Below are positions 33,656-42,371 of a stretch of DNA of 64,000 nt, piece after piece. Positions within the stretch are counted from its first letter, which is position 1, and each line of letters starts with the position of its first letter. Source of the DNA: Rhizopus arrhizus (lineage: Eukaryota > Mucoromycota > Mucoromycetes > Mucorales > Rhizopodaceae); contig JAKZZE010000034.1 in the NCBI GenBank assembly GCA_024220505.1, positions 473,459 through 537,458 of the forward strand. The letters are read 5' to 3'. The position numbers and the translations under genes are program-made. Under the pieces are notes generated by a model. That model searched no databases, was not told where the DNA came from, and saw nothing but the letters and a program-made list of their open reading frames with translations.

Positions 33656-35029
33656 ATGAATTCTTCTATTAATCAATCCCCTGCCAAAAACGTTGAAAAG
33701 GATTCAGCTGATGAAGTAGCTAAGTCCTTGGATAGAATGGATCTTGAAACTCTCGAAAGTAGAGCGTCAAACTCATCCATCCATCCTTGTGATGATGCAT
33801 CCATTGAAACTGATGTTGAGATGGATGAAGTTACTGACTCTTCTCCTGCTGTTCCTTCTTCGGACCCTTCCAATTATATGGAGAGGTTGATGGCTCAAAA
33901 AACTATGTTCTTTGATTTAATTGAAAAATTAAACAATAATAAAGCGAGTTTTATTTTAAATAATAAGCTACCTTTACTTGAAGAAAACGAAAAGCAATTG
34001 GGCTATGCTGTATCAGCTTTAAATGATGTTAATGCTCTTATTACTTCCCAGTTAGAATTGCGTAATCATGAGTTGAAGGGCAATGAATCTAGAAATTCAT
34101 CACCCAACGATAGACTTATCCCAAGCCGTGAAATCCCAAAATTCAACGTCAACCCTACCGCTAGTGCTCTGTATCAGCTCACTCTTCGCGAAGGTGATGA
34201 AAACGTCAGACCAAGTAATGAACCATCTTTGGATATGTTTATTAGAGATTTCCAAAGAAAATTCTTGGATTATGATGTACCTGTAGAAGATCATTGGTTG
34301 CACTACCTGGAAGCTTCTTTTGAAAAGTCTGACAGTGATACCGACCATGACTGGTTCGAAAGATTCTTCAAAAGACGTTGTATCGATAAGAAAACCGCTT
34401 TGAATTGGGATCAGGCAAAAGAAGTCTTGAAACAACGCTTCGATTTTGCTTCACAAACTACACCAGAGATGTGGTTTAAAAATCTTATCAACTTCAGGCA
34501 AGAACGTTACGAAACTTTGACCCAAGCAATGGATCGATATCGTCTTTTCTCTCTTGCTGCAAAGGTTAACATGCATGATAACACTTTCTTAGTTGGATAT
34601 TTCATTTCGAGGCTTCACACTGTCAAGTTTCAGGAAATGGTCCAAGCTACTGTCAAAAAAAATCTTCCCTCGCTTGTCTCTACTAGCTCCAATATCACTG
34701 GAGAAAGTATTTATTCAACACGCAACTTGCCTGTTCCTCTGCCTAAGGAATGGAATGTTCTGGAGTCAATTCTAATTAAAGAAATGGCTAACTTGGAATC
34801 TGCTTTGTTGAACATCCTTAAGGATAAGAAAAAGGAAGACAATACCAAAAAACTCGTTGAACAGGATGATAACGCCAATACTAAAAAAAGAAAAATGGTA
34901 CATCAAAGTGAACATAAGAACCAAAAAGTTTCCAAAACATCTGTTGAATTTCAGCAAGAAATTGCAGATTTAAAGAAACAAGGTATATGCACATTTTGCA
35001 AAACTGCCAAGTACTCTCCTGGTGTTTAG
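33656..35029 (+). CDS. Ty3-type Gag, open frame truncated at its zinc knuckle (copy 3)
   Basis: 457 codons. Gag forms the cytoplasmic virus-like particle of LTR retrotransposons. Residues 1-75 are acidic and Ser-rich. About 75-140 is helical with Leu/Asn-rich repeats. Residues about 180-330 fit a retrotransposon gag fold (WLHYLEASF, WFERFFKRR, WDQAKEVLKQRF, FINFRQERYETLTQAMDRY-like spacing). A Lys-rich segment (KDKKKEDNTKK, TKKRKMVHQ) precedes ICTFCKTAKYSPGV and the stop. The CxxC start of a zinc knuckle is present but its His and last Cys are missing, because LTR-5 sequence begins there. No protease, RT or integrase follows. The frame is intact in copies 2 and 3. Confidence 0.8.
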   Translation: MNSSINQSPAKNVEKDSADEVAKSLDRMDLETLESRASNSSIHPCDDASIETDVEMDEVTDSSPAVPSSDPSNYMERLMAQKTMFFDLIEKLNNNKASFILNNKLPLLEENEKQLGYAVSALNDVNALITSQLELRNHELKGNESRNSSPNDRLIPSREIPKFNVNPTASALYQLTLREGDENVRPSNEPSLDMFIRDFQRKFLDYDVPVEDHWLHYLEASFEKSDSDTDHDWFERFFKRRCIDKKTALNWDQAKEVLKQRFDFASQTTPEMWFKNLINFRQERYETLTQAMDRYRLFSLAAKVNMHDNTFLVGYFISRLHTVKFQEMVQATVKKNLPSLVSTSSNITGESIYSTRNLPVPLPKEWNVLESILIKEMANLESALLNILKDKKKEDNTKKLVEQDDNANTKKRKMVHQSEHKNQKVSKTSVEFQQEIADLKKQGICTFCKTAKYSPGV

Positions 35030-35664
35030 GAAAGGGGAGTTTTAAGTAAATATAATATAGCAATCAAAGATAAAGAAATACTGTTAGAACTTGGTATCTC
35101 TTTATTAAGTTAAGATAACTATTGTATGATCCAAATAAATTCTACATGTAAAAAGTGAGAGTATTTATAGACATGATACGGATAAAGAATTAGGACAGAT
35201 TTATAATCAATTTGACAGAATAGATGATTACTATTTCTAATTATTAGTTTAGCCTGTTCCTAGCTTGTATTGTCTATTATGCTATTGGGATGGTTTCAGA
35301 TATAACTATTTAAGGAGACGGTACGGATGAATATAAAGACTTTTAGTTCCGTGATTGGATATCATTGTTAACAATAATATCTCAGTCAGGATAAATGTTT
35401 TCATGACTAATGATGATCCGGTAAGTAATCGTCATTCCTTATTCAACATGCTCATATTATCACTAAACTATATTACAACCATGTCATCTTATTTGACTAT
35501 GTGAAGTTAATATGAATAAAGCTTAATATAAAAATCTAATCAAAGTATTTTATTGATCTGTGTTGGGAATAATGTTATAAATGATTCCAAGTTATGTCAA
35601 CATATTATTCAGGATCATATCTGATTCCTTTTACTAAAATAAAGTGACTATAATCTTATGTATC
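35023..35664 (-). repeat. LTR-5 LTR-like noncoding sequence (copy 3)
   Basis: Starts TGTTTAGGAAAGG inside the Gag end. It has a minus-strand TATAAATACTC and AATAAAGAG pair near 35095-35170. Nothing coding is recognised. Confidence 0.4.
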
Positions 35665-36005
35665 TGAAGTGTTTTAAGTATAAAAAATAGGACAAAGAAC
35701 AATTAACGAGACCGAACAATAGTTCTAAAAGTCGAATACTTTTATTAAAGAAAGATTTCAAGGCTATTTATATTAATTGAGCAAGACCTGAGATTAGATG
35801 ACAAAAATAGTTACGACCGATATGATTTGACATGTATAAGAAAAATTTTATAGACTGATGTTAATAATCAACTGTTGATATGAAAGTGAAACTTGGCTGT
35901 TTAGGGCAGTGATAATTATCAGGTTCTATTCTTATTCAAACTCATTTGTAAATATTTAGTCCAGAATGATAAGACTGTATCTTATTGACATGTCAAAACA
36001 TGACA
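35665..36005 (-). repeat. LTR-1, reverse orientation, no target duplication (copy 3)
   Basis: 341-bp inverse of 28205-28545. Flanking 5-mers GTATC and AGCAG do not match. Together with the forward copy it forms an inverted pair about 7.1 kb apart in each unit. Confidence 0.82.
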
Positions 36006-36932
36006 AGCAGCCTTTCGAAGCATTGGAATGGCCTCCTCAGTCCCCAGACCTAAATCCCATAGAGCATATGTGGGCACATTTAAAGAGAGAGCTATTTCAT
36101 AGCTATGAGTGATTTATCCAAGGATAGAAAGGAACAAGAGAGGACGAGACTCGATAAAGAGATTGTTTTATTTAATAAGAAAATGATACTCTATTTATAC
36201 TTTTCATACACGGATAATATTTCATGTCATGAATTAATAATTAATGAGTATGATATAACTGATGACAAATAGATAATGGTTACGTGTTCCTCCATTGTTA
36301 TCTTTGTCATCGTAAGCATTTATCCATAGAATACTCGTATATGATTGACTGCGATTGACTGTGATTTAGTCCCAGGATTTAATATAATTTAACCGTGCAA
36401 TTACGCAGCATCTTATCCTTAATGAAGATTATCCGAATTAATTTGTAGCCTATCTATTGGATATATTTTACATGTAGCTTATTAATACTGTTTTCATATC
36501 GAGTTATGAATGATGGATACATCAATGAGGCACCACCAAGTAGTATGCATGAGCTATGGGAGCGTATAGGTCAGACCTGGTATGCCATTTTTAAAGAGGA
36601 ATGCCAGAAATACATCGAAAGTATGCCTAAAAGGTGTGCTGCAGTTATTAAAGCAAAAGGTCGTTGGACTAAGTATTGGTTTTTTTCAGATAAAGTGTGT
36701 CAAAACGTTTACTTCTAAACGCCGTCAAAACTGGTCGCATGTACCGTCGGACGTTGAGGGCTAGTTATTACCGATACACTGGCTGTACTGCAATACTTGT
36801 ACTACCATTGAGTTACCCAGAGTCTGCTCTTTCGAATGGTGTATACTAAATTGCTATAAACTAAGAAATGAAGTAGACCACAACGTGTATAGGCAAAATA
36901 TGAAAACATGCGACCAATTTTGACGGCCACTG
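36006..36932 (+). pseudogene. TcE: C-terminal transposase fragment and 216-bp right terminal module (copy 3)
   Basis: The frame FEALEWPPQSPDLNPIEHMW includes the catalytic Glu. It is split by solo LTR-6 after FHSYE, resumes at 36530 (APPSSMHELWERIGQTWY) and ends after TKYWFFSDK at the stop at 36716. The right module follows at once: inner motif GCCGTCAAAACTGGTCGCATGT near 36721, and its inverse ending CCACTG at 36932 next to TA. The layout (stop, inner repeat, about 170 bp, outer repeat, TA) is the same as TcC. The N-terminal two-thirds of the gene are replaced by LTR-1. Confidence 0.82.
36110..36524 (-). repeat. Solo LTR-6 with ATGAG target duplication (copy 3)
   Basis: 415 bp, with ATGAG at 36105-36109 and 36525-36529. 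Against the 405-bp LTRs of the intact chromovirus it has a 10-bp duplication (CAGTCAATCGCAGTCAATCA) and about ten substitutions, nearly all transitions. Confidence 0.9.
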
Positions 36933-39010
36933 TATTTCACCCGCAGAATTTTTACGCTCCGGCGTCCTCAGGTAAGGCAAGACGAGTTTTCTTTGACTCT
37001 GTCCTTGATACACTAACCTCTCCTGACTATGCTATCGATCATCAACAACTGATCATTCTTGGTGATTTCAATTATTCGTATCATCGCGCCAATCTGTCTT
37101 CACACACATCCCTTCGATGGGTTTCGTACCTTGACGAGTCATTTTACAACGTGATGCATTGTGGGGACAACAGCAGCATTCCTACCTTTCGTCGAAACGA
37201 TGAGATTACGTCAACTATTGACTACATCTTTATCAGTAACCATCTGCGCACAGCTATCCAATCCACTGATATTCATCGACTGCATTCCTCATGGACAGAC
37301 CATCAACTGCTCTCTCTTTCCATCAACTTAGGCTCTACACCCACAGGTTTTGGCCTATGGTGGGCTAATCCTCTGCTGGTGAAAAACAAAGAATATCGAT
37401 CTCAGTTAAAGCAACGTCTACAGCACATTGCACAACATCTACCACAATCATTGTCCCTTCAGGATCAATGGGATCACCTCAAGTTGGAGATACGCAAGTT
37501 TACTCGCTCTTTTGCGGTGGATTATTCGAATTGGCACTCAAACTCTCTCAGATCACTACAGCGTACAAGGAATGCTTTTCTTCGAAGTCAACCACCTTTG
37601 GCTTTACGATTACAACGTCTTCCTGTCATTGATCGACAAATTGAATCACTCCAACAAGAACTAGTCGACATCTCAGCATTAAAAGCAGGGATACGATGGC
37701 GTGAACACGGAGAGAAATCGGCTGGATACTTCAAGCGTTTTCACCATACTCGTACGACTGAACAGACCATTGTCCATCTTCAGGAGCCTGTCACGGGGGA
37801 ACGTGTTTCGTCACAAGCACAACTTCTGGAGGTGAGCAAAACGTTTTATCAAGATCTTTACTCTGTCGATCCAATTCATGAGTCTGATGTTGATCGATAT
37901 TTGTCCGATATTGATTCGCTACCACAACTATCACACGAAGATCAACAATCTCTCATATCGCCCATCACAATTGACGATATTCTTTACCAGTCTAAAAACG
38001 TTCTTGCTAAACAAAGTAGCCCTGGTGCAGATGGTTTGGGTTATGCATTCATCCATCTCATTTATTACTTTAAACCTTTGCAAAAACTTGTTGTCAAACT
38101 TTACAATGCTGCTCTTTTGACCAGTACGTTCCCTTCTTCCTGGCAAGATATCCGAGTTCGTCTCTTACCCAAGAAGGGTGATCTATCATCGCTTCGGAAT
38201 TGGAGGCCAATTTCCTTGATCAATTGTGATGCTAAGATCTACACTCGAACAATCAATAAACGAATGCGATTGGTCGTGGACGATGTTATCTATCGATATC
38301 AAACGGGATTCCTAGCTAATCGATTTATTGCTGAAAACGGTATGGTTATCAATATCCTCATGGAACAAGCTCATGTTGAACGGCGACGAGAAATTGGCTT
38401 GCTCTTGGACCAAGAAAAAGCTTATGACCGAGTTCACCCCACGTATTTACGTCAAACCATGCTCTCCTTTGGATTCCCTGAATCTTTTGTTCAATCTATT
38501 GGAAACCTATTCTTTGGTAACGAGGTCCGCGTTAATGTTAATGGATATTTTACCGATTTGGTTCAACAACAACGTGGTCTCAGACAAGGCGATCCTCTCT
38601 CCCCGTTGCTATTCAATATTGCTTTAGAACCACTTCTTCGACATGTTATAAAGGATTCTTCCTTTACAGGATTTGTACCAACTGCTTCTGATGATCTCCC
38701 TCCGGACTGTGTTCCTTCCACATTGAAGGTTCTTGCTTATGCTGATGATGTGTGCGTGCTTCTCCATTCTTTTGAAGATTACCACCGATTACAACACCAT
38801 CTGAATCGATACAGCTTAGTCTCTAATGCCAAGGTTAATATCCACAAAACTGAAGCATTTTCGTTAGATGGTCGTCCATACCCTGAGTGGATTGACTTTT
38901 TCTCAACCCAAGGTATTACCAAATGGCACGATCATACCTCACCCAGTCCATTGCGATATCTCGGCTTTCCTTTGATACAGTCTCTCACCCAGCGACGGTA
39001 CCTACAGTAG
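36908..39010 (+). CDS. LINE endonuclease/reverse transcriptase, truncated both ends (copies 3/4)
   Basis: Non-LTR retrotransposon protein of 700 codons. Residues about 10-140 are the C-terminal half of an APE-type endonuclease (LGDFN at 51-55, STIDYIFIS at 102-110, SSWTDHQLL at 128-136). About 400-690 is RT: LLPKKGDLSSLRNWRPISL, YQTGFLANRF, LLLDQEKAYDRVHP, RQGDPLSPLLFNIALEPLL and YADDV at 611-615. The N-terminal half of the endonuclease is missing, and the start ATG lies in the TcE terminus (36908, LINE sequence from 36933). The C-terminus ends at YLGFPLIQSLTQRRYLQ where TcA begins at 39005. As written it cannot be a complete LINE protein. Relation to the Grem-LINE1 elements of Mucor is a guess from lineage and domain order. 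Confidence 0.82.
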   Translation: MRPILTATVFHPQNFYAPASSGKARRVFFDSVLDTLTSPDYAIDHQQLIILGDFNYSYHRANLSSHTSLRWVSYLDESFYNVMHCGDNSSIPTFRRNDEITSTIDYIFISNHLRTAIQSTDIHRLHSSWTDHQLLSLSINLGSTPTGFGLWWANPLLVKNKEYRSQLKQRLQHIAQHLPQSLSLQDQWDHLKLEIRKFTRSFAVDYSNWHSNSLRSLQRTRNAFLRSQPPLALRLQRLPVIDRQIESLQQELVDISALKAGIRWREHGEKSAGYFKRFHHTRTTEQTIVHLQEPVTGERVSSQAQLLEVSKTFYQDLYSVDPIHESDVDRYLSDIDSLPQLSHEDQQSLISPITIDDILYQSKNVLAKQSSPGADGLGYAFIHLIYYFKPLQKLVVKLYNAALLTSTFPSSWQDIRVRLLPKKGDLSSLRNWRPISLINCDAKIYTRTINKRMRLVVDDVIYRYQTGFLANRFIAENGMVINILMEQAHVERRREIGLLLDQEKAYDRVHPTYLRQTMLSFGFPESFVQSIGNLFFGNEVRVNVNGYFTDLVQQQRGLRQGDPLSPLLFNIALEPLLRHVIKDSSFTGFVPTASDDLPPDCVPSTLKVLAYADDVCVLLHSFEDYHRLQHHLNRYSLVSNAKVNIHKTEAFSLDGRPYPEWIDFFSTQGITKWHDHTSPSPLRYLGFPLIQSLTQRRYLQ

Positions 39011-39974
39011 GTCAAAAAATTGCTGCAAGGAATTGCAAAATACCGGTTTTACAGCTGGTTGTCTATGGATACTGCATGAAACTATCTCAAATATTGATTG
39101 TTTGTACCTCACTAGAAGGGGCATTTATTCGTCGATTATCTGATATGGGCAATAGTTATTGGTGGAATTTGATATTGTTAAAGGGAATTTTATAAACATC
39201 CGGCATTTTTTACTTGTTTACATATGTTTGGAATAACAAATTTTAATACGACCCAACCGGTTTCTATCATAATTTTTCACATTCTTGACATGATTAGAAT
39301 GATGCCAGTATATAAAAGCGCTTACAATTCCTTTATTCTAAACTTTAAATTTTCTTATCTAAATTATTTCTCTTTTTTACCTTATTACCAATCGCATGCC
39401 TAAACGACTGCCAGAAGAAAAAGTAAACGATCTCAAGCAAGCATTAACTGGATCCACATCAACGTACGATATTGCTAAGGAGGTTGGAGTACATGAATCA
39501 GCTGTTAGTAGATACTCTAGGCGGTTGTTTTCAAATAGGACAATGGGCTCAGCTGGTAGACCTACATTAGTCTCCAAAGTGACGAAACGGCTAATCAAAA
39601 GAAAAGTCATTGAAGGGGTTCTAAAGACTGCCAAAGAGGTACACCGGGAGCTGGTTCAACTTGGCTATGATATCTCATACCAGTCAGCAATTAACGTCCT
39701 GAAATCAATGGAGTTCCATTCTTCAATAAAAAAAAAGAAGCCGTTTCTGACAAAAGCTCATATGCAGCATCGATTAGAATGGGCCAAGAAGCACCAGGAT
39801 TGGACAGTGGAAGAATGGCGAAAAGTCGTCTTTTCTGATGAAACCAAGATCAACGTATGGGGCTCTGATGGTTGTAAGTATTATTGGAAAAGACCAAGTG
39901 ATCCTCTTCAACCGCATCATCTAGAGTTTACAGTCAAGCATGGAGGCGGCAAGTTGATGATGTGGGGCTGCATA
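39005..39974 (+). mobile_element. TcA left portion (copy 4)
   Basis: No differences from copy 3 seen over this stretch, with promoter TATATAAAAG near 39309. Confidence 0.85.
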
Positions 39975-39980
39975 CAGTAA
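39396..39980 (+). CDS. TcA transposase N-terminal 190 residues (copy 4)
   Basis: Open with the same 194 codons as at 26732, ending in TcB. Confidence 0.85.
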   Translation: MPKRLPEEKVNDLKQALTGSTSTYDIAKEVGVHESAVSRYSRRLFSNRTMGSAGRPTLVSKVTKRLIKRKVIEGVLKTAKEVHRELVQLGYDISYQSAINVLKSMEFHSSIKKKKPFLTKAHMQHRLEWAKKHQDWTVEEWRKVVFSDETKINVWGSDGCKYYWKRPSDPLQPHHLEFTVKHGGGKLMMWGCIQ

Positions 39981-40180
39981 GGGACAAAATCAGTCCGTTT
40001 TTTGGTTTTTTCGCAATGCCTCGCCGGGAATTAAACTTAGGGCTTCGCTTTGCTGACGAAAAATTTGTCTCTTCCTTCAACAAAGTTGACAATATTTGTC
40101 GGAAATGGTATTTTTTATTTTCCGCCATGTTATAAGAAGATATATTGAAAATAATGTATTTTTATTTTTTTGAATTTCGA

Positions 40181-41549
40181 TTAGTACTTGGTATCGCGGC
40201 CCTTACGCTGGATTACGTCCCGAACTCGACGGGGCATAGAGTGAATAAGGTTTCTACAGTACTCTGGAGTTGCTAGGTCATACCAAAGCTTCGAAACCCG
40301 GTCAAAAAATGCTTGGTCAGTCTCAACCACAGAAGAAGGTGGTCTTGTCATCTGTTCCTTCTTTTTAAGCATGGCCCATGCATTTTCAATTGGGTTAAGG
40401 TCAGGGGAGTATGCTGGCCAACTCAGGAGCTTAATCTTGTTCTTTTGGAACCATTTTGAAGGAGCTGAAGCACAATGGATGCTTGCATTATCTTGTTGAA
40501 AGATCATGTCCTTACTTTGCAGGCCATAATACTTCAATGTCTCCTTGTATTCCTCCTCAAGTACTGACGTGTATAGCTCACCATTTACATTACTTTGTAG
40601 CCAGGACATGTAGCCCCCTCCATGTATAGTTATGCAACTCCAAAGCATGATCCCGCCTCCTCCATAAGCATGTTTCTTTTTGTAGTGATGGTCTCGATAA
40701 GGTGCATTATCCTCTTTCCAAGCATATTCTAGGCCATTAGACCCTCTTTTTTGGATCTTTGTCTCATCAGAAAAGACAACGCGTTCCCAATCAGTCTCGG
40801 ACCAGTCTTTATGAGCCTTTGCCCAATCATATCGTGCCTTTTGCTTGTCATTATTAAGTGGAAGTACCTGTCATGTTTTGACATGTCTATAAGATACAGT
40901 CTTATCATTCTGGACTAAATCTTTCCAAATGAGTTTGAATAAGAATAGAACCTGATAATTATCACTGCCATAAACAGCCAAGTTTCACTTTCATCTCAAC
41001 AGTTGATTATTAACATCAGTCTATAAAATTTTTCTTATACATGTCAAATCATATCGGTCGTAACTATTTTTGTCATCTAATCTCAGGTCTTGCTCAACTA
41101 ATATAAATAGCCTTGAAATCTTTCTTTAATAAAAGTATTCGACTTTAGAACTATTGTTCGGTCTCGTTAATTCTTCTTTATCTTATTTTTGAATACTTAA
41201 AACACTTCAGTACCGTCTTTTTCTTAGTCGATTTTAGACCTTTGCGTTTCAAAGTACGAGCAATTGTTTTTGGATTAACCATTTGATCTGGTTTTTTAAC
41301 GCCAAAGGAAGCATCGACTGCGCTTTTAGATAAGCCAAGTCTTATGTCTCTAGCTGCTTTGGTTTCCTCCCTAGGTGTGAGTAAACGATGTCTACCCGCG
41401 CTATTTTTTGACTGCAACTTGGTTTTCCTTGAAATTCTTCGAATCATGGACTTTCCACAGCCTACTTTTTTTTTAATTACATCCCATGGAATGGAGTGGT
41501 TCAACATGTTTTCAATTTGGGCATGTTTGTCGGCATTCTTTGCTGTCAT
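40181..41549 (-). pseudogene. TcB transposase split by solo LTR-1 (copy 4)
   Basis: N-part 41549-41210, C-part 40863-40181; part lengths as in the other copies. Confidence 0.87.
40869..41209 (+). repeat. Solo LTR-1 with GTACC duplication (copy 4)
   Basis: 341 bp, GTACC at 40864-40868 and 41210-41214. Confidence 0.88.
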
Positions 41550-41924
41550 GGCGTGTTTGGCTAATCTGAGATGAGGTAAATGAGGAAAAAGAAAAAATGT
41601 AAAAAATAAAAGAAGCTAAAATATGAGAACACGTTAGCGTTCACTGACGTCATAAGACGTACCAAACTAAATCTCAAGTCAGTCCAGTGACTGTTTCTGG
41701 AGATATGGTGTCTAATGCAAAATCGGGCGTTAGCAACAATCACGGAAAATCACTTTTTCCGCCATAACTACAGAGAAAATGGTGGTAGAAGCAATTAGGT
41801 TACACCAATAATTTTGTCTAGCTTGCGTGCAAATGTTTCGTCAGCAAAGCGAAGCCCTAAGTTTAATTCCCGGCGAGGCATTGCGAAAAAACCAAAAAAC
41901 GGACTGATTTTGTCCCTTACTGTA

Positions 41925-42369
41925 CGTTGCTGTTTGACTTCTTAGATCTTAGCAATGAGGAAATGCTGTTTACTTTGTTAGTTGAAATTGCGCGCATGTC
42001 TAATCTGCAATGTGTAATTTCGTAATGGGGTGTCGCAATGTAGCAATAAAACACTTACATGTAAACAATATTATAATAATAGAAGAAAGAAAAGAAAAAA
42101 TATAAAAAATTTACAATTAAGCCACATTTTTGTGACTATATTATGTCACTTACAAACGCCGTCAAAATTGGTCGCATGTGCCGTCGGACTTTGAGGGCCA
42201 GTTACTACCGATACACTGGCTCTACTGCAATATTTGTACTACCACAGTATTACCCAGAGTTTGATCTTTCGAATGGTGTATACTATATTGCCATAAACTA
42301 AGAAATGAAGTAGTCTGCAACGTGTATAGGCAAAATATGAAAACATGCGACCAATTTTGACGGCCACTG
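41925..42369 (-). mobile_element. TcE-family 5' end: terminal module, leader and first codons of transposase
   Basis: The outer end CAGTGGCCGTCAAAATTGGT is at 42369 next to TA, inside DIRS RT. Its inverted inner copy is near 42157-42180, giving a 216-bp module like the one at 36717-36932. On the minus strand the next 150 bp resemble the TcC leader (GTCACAAAAATGTGGCTTAA against GTCACAAAAGTGTGGCTTAT). The ATG is at 41997 and the peptide (MRAISTNKVNSISSLLRS) matches the pattern of the TcC start (MRPISNDMQNRIVQLLKE). The gene is cut after 24 codons at 41925 by TcB. Confidence 0.8.
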
Positions 42370-42371
42370 TA

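Larger units (their letters stand above)
39975..41922 (-). mobile_element. TcB complete element at the array edge (copy 4)
   Basis: The left flank is TcA as in the other copies, but the right flank after TA (41923-41924) is TcE 5' sequence instead of TcF. The change happens exactly at the element end. Confidence 0.9.
1..41924. repeat. Tandem array of a ~12.65-kb transposon-nest unit, 3.3 copies
   Basis: The segment beginning at base 1 recurs at 12655, 25281 and 37945 in the same orientation, giving unit lengths of 12654, 12626 and 12664. The order of all internal elements is the same in each copy. Differences are mostly one-base indels in homopolymers, with very few substitutions. The left end lies outside the window. 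On the right, similarity stops at 41924, exactly at the TA that flanks the TcB terminus. A real tandem amplification and an assembly duplication are both possible; the copy-specific indels and the clean right boundary favour real copies of uneven sequence quality. Confidence 0.93.

Noticed and set aside
36717..36932. The 216-bp TIR-bounded block as an independent MITE
   Set aside because: It directly follows the TcE transposase stop as the TcC module follows its own gene, so it is better read as the TcE terminal module; an independent existence is left as a test.
41925..42153. Unknown AT-rich spacer next to the array
   Set aside because: On the minus strand it is the leader and start of a TcE transposase, so it is not unassigned.
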